Shown here one piece after another: positions 1 through 6,078 of a DNA stretch of 7,243 bases. Origin of the DNA: an uncultured Planctomycetaceae bacterium (GTDB lineage Bacteria > Planctomycetota > Planctomycetia > Pirellulales > Pirellulaceae); NCBI GenBank assembly GCA_903927685.1, contig CAIYOB010000866.1, positions 1-7,243 of the forward strand, in the 5' to 3' direction. Within the stretch, counting starts at the first letter, position 1, and each line of letters starts with the position of its first letter. The position numbers and the translations under genes were made by a program. Under the pieces are notes generated by a model. That model was not told where the DNA came from and did not search any database. It saw only the letters and a list, made by a program, of their open reading frames with translations.

Positions 1-422
1 AGGCCTATCGCGATCTGATCTGGGGCATGCGTTGGCTGCTGGCGCCGGCGATCTTGATCACCCTGTCGCTGGTGATCTCCAACGCGATCAGCATCAGCGT
101 TCGCGAGCGGCAGACGGAACTGGCGGTGCTGAAGGTGCTCGGCTTTCGCCCCTGGCAGATCCTGGCCCTGGTCCTGGGCGAGGCCCTGCTGATCGGCATC
201 GGGTCCGGCTTGTTCAGTGCCGTGGCGACCTTGGTCACGATCAATTATGTGCTGGGCGGCATCAAGTTCCCGATCGCTTTTTTCGGCGCCTTCTACATTC
301 CCCCGGAGGCGATTCTGTGGGGCGTCACGGTCGGCCTGGTAACCGCTTGGGTTGGCAGCATCGTGCCGGCGTGGTCGGCGCAAAAGGTCAAGGTATCCGA
401 GGTTTTTGCCAAGGTGGCATGA
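1..422 (+). CDS. FtsX-like ABC transporter permease, C-terminal part (5' truncated by window)
   Basis: This is the last 139 or so residues of an integral membrane permease. The frame is open from position 3 and enters from outside the window, so the methionine at 27 is internal. Three hydrophobic segments are visible: around LLAPAILITLSLVISNAISI, around ILALVLGEALLIGIGSGLFS, and around AILWGVTVGLVTAWVGSIVP. Between the first two sits the signature VRERQTELAVLKVLGFRPWQ, typical of the cytoplasmic coupling loop of the FtsX/MacB/LolC permease family, which contacts the ABC ATPase. Proteins of this family do not form a channel; they use ATP hydrolysis to move a periplasmic domain (mechanotransmission), for export or lipoprotein release. 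It ends 4 nt before a second permease, so the two probably form a heterodimer. Substrate unknown. The family assignment is secure; the specific role is inference. Confidence 0.9.
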   Translation, partial: AYRDLIWGMRWLLAPAILITLSLVISNAISISVRERQTELAVLKVLGFRPWQILALVLGEALLIGIGSGLFSAVATLVTINYVLGGIKFPIAFFGAFYIPPEAILWGVTVGLVTAWVGSIVPAWSAQKVKVSEVFAKVA

Positions 423-426
423 AGCG

Positions 427-1779
427 ATGGCAATCTCTCCTGCGTTGTTGATCCCGCTGGCCGCGGTCCTGGGACTGGCCGGCATGCTCGTCTGGCTGGG
501 CCGGATCCCGTTCGGCTACAACCTGCGGAATCTGGTCGTGCGTTGGAAGACCACGCTTGTCACGGCCTTGGCGTTCACCTTGGTGATCGCCTTGCTGACG
601 GTCATGATGGCCTTCGTCAACGGGATGTACGGCTTGACCAACAGCAGCGGCAATCCGGCCAATGTAATCGTGCTCTCGGAGGGTGCGACCGACGAAGTGT
701 TCAGCAATCTGCAGTTCACGGACGCCGGCGAACTGGAAAATCACCCCGACGTGGTCCGCCTGGACGGGCGGCCGATGTGCAGTCGGGAAGCCTATCTGGT
801 GGTCAATCAGCCCATTCCCAATGCGCCCCCCGGCAGGCCCAAACGGCGATTCCTGCAACTGCGCGGGATCGACGATCCGGAGATCTCCGCCAGGATCCAC
901 AGCTTGTCGCTGTACGACGGCGGCCAGTGGTTCTCACCCGCCGGCGTACGGCCGTTGTCCGGGGCGGAAGCCGGCGACGATGCGGCGCCGGCGATCGAAG
1001 TCGTACTCGGCGAAGGGATCGCCCGCGAGTTGAGTCGGGACCGGCCCGCCGAATCGCTGCCGGCAGCTCGCAACGATCAACGCCTGGACCGCGGCGATGT
1101 CTTTAGCCTCGGCGGACGGAAGTGGCTGGTCGTGGGCGTGATGAAGTCGGCCGGCTCGACGTTCGACTCGGAAGTTTGGGCCAAGCGATCGATCATCGGC
1201 CCCATGTTCGGCAAGGAGACCTATACGTCGCTGGTCCTGCGGGCCACCGACGGCCCGGCGGCGGCTCGCCTGAAGGACTACCTGAACTTGGAATACAAAA
1301 AGGCGGCGGTTCAGTCGCTGCTGGAAGAAGAGTACTTCGCGAGCCTGTCGCAGACCAACCGGCAGTTCCTCGTGGCGGTGATTTTCGTGGCCGTCGTGCT
1401 GGCGATCGGCGGCGTGTTCGGGGTGATGAACACGATGTTCGCCGCCATCAGTCAGCGGACCAAGGACATCGGCGTGCTCCGCTTGCTGGGATTCGCCCGC
1501 TGGCAGATCCTGGTCTCGTTCCTGATCGAGTCGCTGGTCATCGGCCTGGCAGGCGGCTTGCTGGGCTGCGCCCTCGGCTCGTTGTGCGACGGTTGGACGG
1601 CGAACAGCATTGTCTCCAGCCCCCAGGGCGGCACCGGCAAATTCGTCGTGCTGGTCATGGACGTGGACGCGAATACCGTGATCCTGGGAGTGCTCTTGTC
1701 CGCGAGCATGGCCATCCTGGGCGGTTTCCTACCCGCCGTCTCGTCCATCCGCCTCCGCCCCCTGGAAGCCCTGCGCTAG
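427..1779 (+). CDS. FtsX/MacB-like ABC transporter permease
   Basis: A complete 450-residue permease. Predicted helices are near residues 5-25, 43-66, 313-341, 361-386 and 416-439, with a large extracytoplasmic domain at about 67-312. The coupling-loop signature SQRTKDIGVLRLLGFARWQ lies at 342-360 and matches that of the upstream permease. Canonical MacB has four helices; the extra hydrophobic stretch at 5-25 before the usual first helix suggests five. The start at 427 is preferred over an in-frame ATG at 352 because it begins just after the upstream stop (TGA at 420-422) and has an AAGGTGG ribosome-binding site at 411-417, 9 nt upstream. The short spacing implies one transcript and translational coupling. 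The partner ATPase is not in view and should lie upstream. Likely an exporter or lipoprotein-release permease of the inner membrane; the substrate cannot be read from the sequence. Confidence 0.9.
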   Translation: MAISPALLIPLAAVLGLAGMLVWLGRIPFGYNLRNLVVRWKTTLVTALAFTLVIALLTVMMAFVNGMYGLTNSSGNPANVIVLSEGATDEVFSNLQFTDAGELENHPDVVRLDGRPMCSREAYLVVNQPIPNAPPGRPKRRFLQLRGIDDPEISARIHSLSLYDGGQWFSPAGVRPLSGAEAGDDAAPAIEVVLGEGIARELSRDRPAESLPAARNDQRLDRGDVFSLGGRKWLVVGVMKSAGSTFDSEVWAKRSIIGPMFGKETYTSLVLRATDGPAAARLKDYLNLEYKKAAVQSLLEEEYFASLSQTNRQFLVAVIFVAVVLAIGGVFGVMNTMFAAISQRTKDIGVLRLLGFARWQILVSFLIESLVIGLAGGLLGCALGSLCDGWTANSIVSSPQGGTGKFVVLVMDVDANTVILGVLLSASMAILGGFLPAVSSIRLRPLEALR

Positions 1780-1780
1780 G

Positions 1781-1797
1781 CGGACCAAGCGGGTCCG
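1781..1797 (+). terminator. Possible terminator-like hairpin after the permease stop
   Basis: CGGACC and GGTCCG form a perfect 6-bp stem around a 5-nt loop (AAGCG), starting one base after the TAG stop of the permease gene. The position suits a 3'-end structure. There is no T-tract after it (the next bases are G-rich), so it does not meet the classical intrinsic-terminator model, and a 6-bp stem in GC-rich DNA may be chance. Confidence 0.2.
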
Positions 1798-1887
1798 GCG
1801 GGACGGGACGAACCGTGCAAAGCACCAGCGCAGGTTAGCGGACGTATCTCTGATCGCCGTAGGTTGCTCGGGACGCCTGGGATGCGT

Positions 1888-1953
1888 GTGTACGAGTAGG
1901 TGTACGAGTACGTGTGCGGCACTCTCCCCGCACTCGTACACGTACTCGTACAC
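1888..1953. repeat. GTAC-rich tandem/inverted repeat forming a compound hairpin
   Basis: The 11-mer GTGTACGAGTA occurs twice in direct orientation at 1888-1898 and 1900-1910 (12-nt period). Its reverse complement TACTCGTACAC occurs at 1943-1953, with a one-mismatch copy at 1931-1941, also at a 12-nt period. Bases 1900-1913 pair perfectly with 1940-1953 (14 bp). Bases 1914-1919 (GTGCGG) pair with 1928-1933 (CCGCAC) around an 8-nt loop, leaving a 6-nt bulge TCGTAC at 1934-1939. The bulge is exactly one hexamer of the repeat, which suggests growth or loss by hexamer slippage. Similar GTAC/CGAGTAC repeats are, to my recollection, frequent between planctomycete genes. Function unknown. Confidence 0.85.
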
Positions 1954-2024
1954 TCCGATCTCTTCCTGGTCGGAACGCGACAGTCGTTACTTTGCCGCCC
2001 AAACCTGCACGTGGTTGATCCTGA

Positions 2025-2087
2025 CTGAAACCCGAAGCGCCAGCGAGAGGGGGTCTGTCTCCCACTCGCTGGCGCTTCGGGCTTCAG
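2025..2087. repeat. 23-bp near-perfect inverted repeat (dispersed hairpin repeat, possible 3'-end structure)
   Basis: The left arm at 2025-2047 (core CCCGAAGCGCCAGCGAG) and the right arm at 2065-2087 are reverse complements with a single mismatch, separated by 17 nt. Read as minus-strand RNA, the mismatched pair becomes a G-U wobble, so the whole 23-bp stem pairs; read as plus-strand RNA it is an A-C mismatch. The repeat sits 26 nt beyond the stop of the minus-strand methyltransferase gene. This favours a role at the 3' end of that transcript, such as a Rho-independent-like stop or RNA stabiliser, though no T-tract follows. The core resembles a repeat I associate with planctomycete genomes, so a dispersed repeat element is an equally good reading. 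Confidence 0.85.
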
Positions 2088-2113
2088 CAGGGCACCGCCA
2101 GAATGTGCCATGC

Positions 2114-3115
2114 TCAACCGCGGGATACTCGCCAGCAGAGATTGACACCCGTTGCTTCGGCCGAAACGGCGCAGCCTTCCCGGGGGATCCCCGCTCGCAT
2201 CGCGACGTCGCGCATCTGGTCGGCCGTGCGGTACAGCAGGTACCAGTTGCCGATCCACTCCATGTACGCCCGGCTGGGATTGTGCGGTGCGAAATTGAAG
2301 ACCCAGGCCTGGCCCCCCGGACGCAGCGACTGCCAGAACCGAAACAGCAAGGCCGCGGCCGCGGCGTCGTCCAAGTAGTCAAACAGTCCCGAGCAGATCA
2401 GGAGGTCAACGCCGTCCAGCAGTCCACCGCCACGGCCGGGCTGGGCCAGGCGGAACAGGTTCTCGCGGACGGGCTGCACATGCCCCGGCTCAACCCAGGG
2501 CGTCAATCGCGTTTGGGCGTGCTCCAACGCAACCGGATCGAGGTCCAGCAGCCGGATCCGCAACTCCTTCCGCTGGGCCGGTGTCAGCGCCCGGCAGGCC
2601 CGCTCGATGTCGATCGCCGGACCACTGCCGACGCTGGCCACGTGGACCGTCCCGGCCGGCTTCGCCCGCACGAAATCGGTGATCGCGCCGGCGATCAGGT
2701 CCGTGCGGCAACGGACGGCTTGCGGGGCGGCTTGGGACTGGAAGAAGCGATCGAACGCGATCCCCAGCGGGTGGTCGCAGACGGCCCGCTCGCAGATCTG
2801 CGTCAGCATTTCAAAGTCGCCGGCATAGCCGCGAGGCTTGGTGCGGGCGCGCAGTTGCAGCGAACCGACCTGGAGCCACGCGCCGGCGATCCGCCACAGT
2901 TCGCTGGACGGCAGCCGGTTCGCCTCGCCCCAACAGCCGGTGGCGTCCAGGCCGTCCAGGGCCTGCTGCAGCGCCCGCTGCGCCAGCCGTTCGGTCTCTG
3001 CCGCATCCGCCCAACCGCGGGTCACGTCGCAGGCACGCCGCAGATCTCCATTCAGCCGCTGGGCGATCTGCCGCACAACCTGCCGCAGGCTTTCGTCACT
3101 CCGAGGTTCGCGCAT
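2114..3115 (-). CDS. Class I SAM-dependent methyltransferase (PhcB-like / EF 3-OH-PAME biosynthesis type)
   Basis: A 333-residue protein with a Rossmann-type methyltransferase domain in its second half. Motif I is ASVGSGPA at about residues 160-167, followed by the acidic strand end LLDLDP (D191, D193) expected to contact SAM. The post-motif region LLICSGLFDYLDD lies at about 238-250 and a motif of the type LRPGGQAWVFNF follows. The N-terminal half is mostly helical and contains KPRGYAGDFEML at 93-104. I recall this motif from proteins annotated as extracellular-factor 3-hydroxypalmitate methyl ester biosynthesis (PhcB-like), but the real substrate is unknown and no phcSR-like partner is visible. 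No signal peptide, so cytoplasmic. The ATG at 3115 was chosen because longer versions of the frame run antisense through the glycosidase gene; it has no clear Shine-Dalgarno, so the exact start is uncertain. Transcribed alone and divergently from the glycosidase gene. Confidence 0.82.
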   Translation of the reverse strand: MREPRSDESLRQVVRQIAQRLNGDLRRACDVTRGWADAAETERLAQRALQQALDGLDATGCWGEANRLPSSELWRIAGAWLQVGSLQLRARTKPRGYAGDFEMLTQICERAVCDHPLGIAFDRFFQSQAAPQAVRCRTDLIAGAITDFVRAKPAGTVHVASVGSGPAIDIERACRALTPAQRKELRIRLLDLDPVALEHAQTRLTPWVEPGHVQPVRENLFRLAQPGRGGGLLDGVDLLICSGLFDYLDDAAAAALLFRFWQSLRPGGQAWVFNFAPHNPSRAYMEWIGNWYLLYRTADQMRDVAMRAGIPREGCAVSAEATGVNLCWRVSRG

Positions 3116-3121
3116 GTCGTG

Positions 3122-3148
3122 TTGTGGAATTGCGTTTTGTGCTACGAT
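3122..3148 (+). promoter_or_regulatory. Candidate promoter for the apiosidase-like gene
   Basis: In the 99-nt divergent gap, TGCTACGAT at 3140-3148 reads as an extended -10 (TGn plus TACGAT), with a TTGTGG hexamer at 3122-3127 upstream. The 15-nt spacer is short for a sigma-70 promoter but tolerable with an extended -10. It would give a leader of about 60 nt. The leader holds an imperfect GC-rich hairpin (GGGC 3164-3167 with GCCC 3174-3177) and an 8-bp palindrome CCCGCGGG at 3177-3184. On the opposite strand, TATAAG (3194-3199) is a possible -10 for the methyltransferase gene, without a convincing -35. Confidence 0.35.
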
Positions 3149-3214
3149 GCTCCGGTTAGCGGTGGGCACGGGAGCCCCCGCGGGACAGTCTATCTTATAC
3201 GCGAAGGTGTTTCG

Positions 3215-4633
3215 ATGCCTCGACCAACGCTCGTATTGCTCGTGACGTGCTGGCTGGCGTGCGGCTCGGCCGCGTCGGCGGCGGAATCGCTCCCGCGGTT
3301 GAAAGTGAGCGACAACGGCCGGTTCCTGATGACGGCCGACGGCCAACCGTTCTTCTACTTGGGTGATACCGCCTGGGAGTTGTTCCATCGCCTGAATCGA
3401 GACGAGGCGAACCTGTATCTGCAGAACCGCGCTGCCAAGGGGTTTACGGTGATCCAGGCCGTGGCGCTGGCCGAACTGGATGGATTGGACACGCCGAGCG
3501 CCGCCGGGCACCGGCCGCTGGTCGACCGCGACCCGACGCGGCCCGATGTTCGCGACGGCGAGAACAACGACTACTGGGACCACGTAGATTGGGTGATTGA
3601 GACGGCCGGCTCGCTGGGCATGTACGTGGGCCTGTTGCCGACCTGGGGCGACAAATGGAACAAGAAATGGGGCGTCGGCCCGGAGATCTTCAATCCGGCC
3701 AACGCGGAAGCCTACGGAGCCTGGCTAGGCAACCGCTACGCGGACCAGCCGATCATCTGGATCCTGGGCGGCGACCGGCCGGTCGAATCGGACGCCCATC
3801 GCGAAGTGATCCGCGCCCTCGCTCGCGGGCTGGCACGCGGCGATGGCGGAAAGCACCTGATGACGTTTCATCCGTCGGGCGGGCAATCGTCGGCGGCGTG
3901 GTTCCACGACGATCCGTGGCTCAGTTTCAACATGCATCAGACCGGCCACCGGGACCGCGGAGCGGGCTGGGAGAGCATCGAGGCCGACTATCGGCGGGCG
4001 CCGATCAAGCCCGTGCTGGACGGCGAGCCGTTGTACGAAGACCATCCGATCAATTTCGATCCGCTCAAGTTCGGCTTCTCGGCGGATTGGCAAGTCCGAC
4101 GGCTGGCGTATTGGCATGTGTTTGCCGGCGCCTGCGGTCATACCTACGGCTGCCACAACATCTGGCAGATGCTGGCCCCCGGCCGGAACCCCATCTCCTG
4201 GGCACACCGCTACTGGTACGAATCGTTGGACCTGTGGGGCGCGAGCGACATGCAGCACGTCAGAAGCCTGATGTTGTCCCGGCCGTACTTCACGCGAATC
4301 CCGGACCAGGACCTCTTGGCGATGGCGGCCGGGACGGACGACGAGCACCTGCGGGCGACACGGGACGTCGACGGGCGTTACGCATTCGTCTACGCGCCGC
4401 TGGGGCAGAAACTGTCCGTGCGCTTGGAGCGATTGTCGGGCGACTCGATCCGGGCGTGGTGGTACGACCCCCGCCACGGCACGGCCGCGGAGATTGGTCA
4501 GTTTGCGCGACAGGACAGTCCGCGCGAATTCACGCCGCCGATTCACGGCAAGGGCAACGACTGGGTGCTGGTACTGGACGATGCGGCCCAGGGCTTCCCG
4601 CCGCCCGGTCAGCGAACCGCCTGGAGCCCATGA
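3215..4633 (+). CDS. Secreted apiosidase-like (DUF4038, GH140-type) glycoside hydrolase with C-terminal collagen-binding-like domain
   Basis: A 472-residue secreted protein. Residues 1 to about 26 form a signal peptide (hydrophobic LVLLVTCWLACGSAASA, likely cleaved near ASA-A). The residues before the first cysteine do not fit a lipobox well, so signal peptidase I is favoured. Residues of about 30-370 match the DUF4038/apiosidase-like TIM barrel, starting with the typical GRFLMTADGQPFFYLGDTAW. Candidate catalytic acids are D187 in IIWILGGDRP and E271 in PVLDGEPLYED; acids at these places act as the catalytic pair in the characterised GH140 apiosidase family. Residues of about 375-468, with AWWYDPR near 414 and NDWVLVLDD near the end, match the collagenase-type putative collagen-binding domain that usually follows DUF4038. 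The start at 3215 has a GAAGG ribosome-binding site at 3203-3207, 7 nt upstream; the frame stays open further upstream only as antisense of the methyltransferase gene. It probably removes side-chain sugars from pectin-like or other complex glycans outside the cytoplasm; apiose specificity is not proven. Confidence 0.88.
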   Translation: MPRPTLVLLVTCWLACGSAASAAESLPRLKVSDNGRFLMTADGQPFFYLGDTAWELFHRLNRDEANLYLQNRAAKGFTVIQAVALAELDGLDTPSAAGHRPLVDRDPTRPDVRDGENNDYWDHVDWVIETAGSLGMYVGLLPTWGDKWNKKWGVGPEIFNPANAEAYGAWLGNRYADQPIIWILGGDRPVESDAHREVIRALARGLARGDGGKHLMTFHPSGGQSSAAWFHDDPWLSFNMHQTGHRDRGAGWESIEADYRRAPIKPVLDGEPLYEDHPINFDPLKFGFSADWQVRRLAYWHVFAGACGHTYGCHNIWQMLAPGRNPISWAHRYWYESLDLWGASDMQHVRSLMLSRPYFTRIPDQDLLAMAAGTDDEHLRATRDVDGRYAFVYAPLGQKLSVRLERLSGDSIRAWWYDPRHGTAAEIGQFARQDSPREFTPPIHGKGNDWVLVLDDAAQGFPPPGQRTAWSP

Positions 4634-4657
4634 TCCGAACACGCCGAGTGTGAACGC

Positions 4658-4945
4658 ATGGCCCATCCGCGTGACACTGATCCTCGCGCCGGCGTGCAGT
4701 TCAGCCTGCGCTCACTCCTGACCCTGACCACGCTGAGCGCCGGTTTACTGGCCCTCGTACGGACGCTCACCGTGCCGCCCAGCATCCAGTTGATCTTGGC
4801 CGGCGGCGCGATCCTGTTGGCTGCCTACGTTCTGTTGCGCGGCGCGGCGTTGTGCCGCAAGGCGTTCCGTTTGCGCCGCGGACTGGCCGACCGCCGGCGT
4901 GAATTGGAAGCTTGGCTGGAGGACAGGCGAAATCTCCCGCAGTGA
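4658..4945 (+). CDS. Small two-helix membrane protein of unknown function
   Basis: A 95-residue protein. After a short polar N-terminus, FSLRSLLTLTTLSAGLLALV (15-34) forms the first hydrophobic helix and IQLILAGGAILLAAYVLL (43-60) the second. A highly basic then acidic tail (about 61-95, RKAFRLRRG to LEAWLEDRR) should form a cytoplasmic amphipathic helix under the positive-inside rule. The FSLRxLL-LTTL opening is one I recognise from many small planctomycete membrane proteins with no known function. It starts 24 nt after the stop of the apiosidase-like gene on the same strand, so co-transcription is likely, but a clear Shine-Dalgarno is lacking. The hydrophobic pattern and lack of overlap with another gene support it being real. 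It could be a membrane anchor or adaptor; nothing in the sequence decides this. Confidence 0.7.
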   Translation: MAHPRDTDPRAGVQFSLRSLLTLTTLSAGLLALVRTLTVPPSIQLILAGGAILLAAYVLLRGAALCRKAFRLRRGLADRRRELEAWLEDRRNLPQ

Positions 4946-4962
4946 CAACTCGCCTTTCCCCT

Positions 4963-6027
4963 TCACCGCCGCAAGTCCAGCGGGCAATCCGGATCTCGCG
5001 GCACCGGATGGCCGACTTGATCGACAGAGTTCGTAAACAGATACCGCCAAACATCTTCGTGGACGAACTTGCCCGCAGCATCCTTGACCGCCGCGCCGCC
5101 GGGCGTGACACAACTGTGCGCCCGATTGGCGTTGCCCTGGACATCCGCGGCGGTGATCAGCCGCCGACTGTGGCCATACGGCGGGGCGGCCTGGTCCACG
5201 TTCACAACCGGGCCGAACTGCTGCAGGCCCAGCAATTCCCACGAACGGCAGTAATGATGGCCCGTCCAGCCGCCGTCCAGCACATGGCTGAAACCGAAGA
5301 ACCGATTGGCTGGCGTGGCGGATGGCAACGCCTGCCAGGTCTCGTATTGATCCCGCGGTCCGCAGAACATTACCACCCGGTCGACTCGCTGGTGCTTGGC
5401 AAACCGGGCCGCGGTGGTCGAGCCGTGCGAGGCTCCCGCCATGATGACCCGATCCCAACGCAGCCCCTGCTGGTCATCGGTCAGGAAGTAGTCCCATCGC
5501 CCCGCCGGATGCTCGTCAGCCAGCCATTTCACGAACACCCGCGCTCGCTCCATCATCCCGTCAGGCTTGGGGATGCTGACCGCAGCGCTGAAGTCCTCGC
5601 CGGTGGCCGCCTCCAGGCGAATCTTGCCCAGGAACTTGTCGTCCGTCGGCGGCGGCTCGTTGCCAAATCGGCTGAACCAGCCGTTGGCATAATGGACCCG
5701 AATGGCGTGCAGCCCGTAGCTGTTCACCCGCTCGAACAACGGGGCGCTGTAGCCCATCAGCCAGATGACTAATCTGCCCTGCGACGGGACCCGCGTGTCC
5801 ACCGAGGCATGCTGCAAGTCTGCCGGTTTGCCGTCTTTGTCAAAGACGAAATCGATCTCCGGATGAGGCCGAGCGAGCGGATCCAACTGACTGGCGCGAG
5901 CCGTCAGTTCATACCGCTGTGGCGCGGCGTCCGCGAACGTCAGAGGCGGTTCGGAGGCAAGTAGCGAAGCCGCTGCAGACTGCAGCAGAAGGTTCAAGGC
6001 AAGCACGCGCGAGGAAGGGGGGATCAT
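4963..6027 (-). CDS. Secreted alpha/beta-hydrolase-like protein (GASHG nucleophile elbow)
   Basis: A 354-residue protein with an N-terminal signal peptide (hydrophobic VLALNLLLQSAAASLLAS, likely cut near LLAS-EPP at about residue 25). The nucleophile elbow GASHG follows the strand WDRVIMA, placing the candidate catalytic serine at residue 200. The next strand, RVDRVVMFCGPRDQYE, is typical of the alpha/beta-hydrolase core. Candidate catalytic histidines are H304 in NRAHSCVTPG and H323 in FVHEDVW; an acid in HVLDGGW could complete the triad. The overall pattern recalls the BPSS1187-family proteins found in planctomycetes, but I hold that loosely. The substrate is unknown: an esterase or polysaccharide deacetylating enzyme would fit the neighbourhood. 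The start at 6027 has a strong AAAGGAG ribosome-binding site at 6038-6044, 10 nt upstream. It is convergent with the small membrane protein gene, with 17 nt between the stops and no obvious terminator. Confidence 0.82.
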   Translation of the reverse strand: MIPPSSRVLALNLLLQSAAASLLASEPPLTFADAAPQRYELTARASQLDPLARPHPEIDFVFDKDGKPADLQHASVDTRVPSQGRLVIWLMGYSAPLFERVNSYGLHAIRVHYANGWFSRFGNEPPPTDDKFLGKIRLEAATGEDFSAAVSIPKPDGMMERARVFVKWLADEHPAGRWDYFLTDDQQGLRWDRVIMAGASHGSTTAARFAKHQRVDRVVMFCGPRDQYETWQALPSATPANRFFGFSHVLDGGWTGHHYCRSWELLGLQQFGPVVNVDQAAPPYGHSRRLITAADVQGNANRAHSCVTPGGAAVKDAAGKFVHEDVWRYLFTNSVDQVGHPVPRDPDCPLDLRR

Positions 6028-6078
6028 CGCACCAGGGCTCCTTTCCGAAAGCCAGCGGTCGTGGTCCTGCCTCCGGCG

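Larger units (their letters stand above)
1780..2113. other. Convergent intergenic region rich in hairpin repeats
   Basis: This 334-nt gap lies between the 3' ends of a plus-strand permease gene and a minus-strand methyltransferase gene. I see no credible coding frame: the frames that cross it are extensions of reading frames antisense to the methyltransferase. It holds three stem-loop signals listed separately (1781-1797, 1888-1953, 2025-2087). The stretches between them (1798-1887 and 1954-2024) show no feature I recognise. Confidence 0.7.

Noticed and set aside
388..900. 170-residue minus-strand reading frame
   Set aside because: It is antisense to the second permease and is histidine/arginine/glutamine-rich, as expected from the opposite strand of a GC-rich gene.
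1888..1953. CRISPR array
   Set aside because: The repeats are 11-mers with a 12-nt period in inverted orientation and without spacers; no cas gene is present.
1886..3214. Long plus-strand upstream extension of the apiosidase-like reading frame (frame open from 1886)
   Set aside because: It runs antisense through the whole methyltransferase gene and across the hairpin repeats; the real start at 3215 has a signal peptide and a ribosome-binding site right behind it.
3240..3292. Lipoprotein signal in the apiosidase-like protein
   Set aside because: The residues before the cysteine in CWLACGS do not match a lipobox (no leucine at -3), and a standard AxA-type cleavage site follows.
3116..3583. 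N-terminal extension of the methyltransferase to a 489-residue protein
   Set aside because: The added part is antisense to the signal peptide and the start of the DUF4038 domain, and looks like low-complexity GC-driven translation rather than a protein domain.
3725..4666. 313-residue minus-strand reading frame
   Set aside because: It is antisense to the catalytic part of the apiosidase-like gene and shows no recognisable domain.
4912..5772. 286-residue plus-strand reading frame
   Set aside because: It is antisense to the secreted hydrolase, whose signal peptide, strong ribosome-binding site and GASHG motif make the minus strand the coding one.
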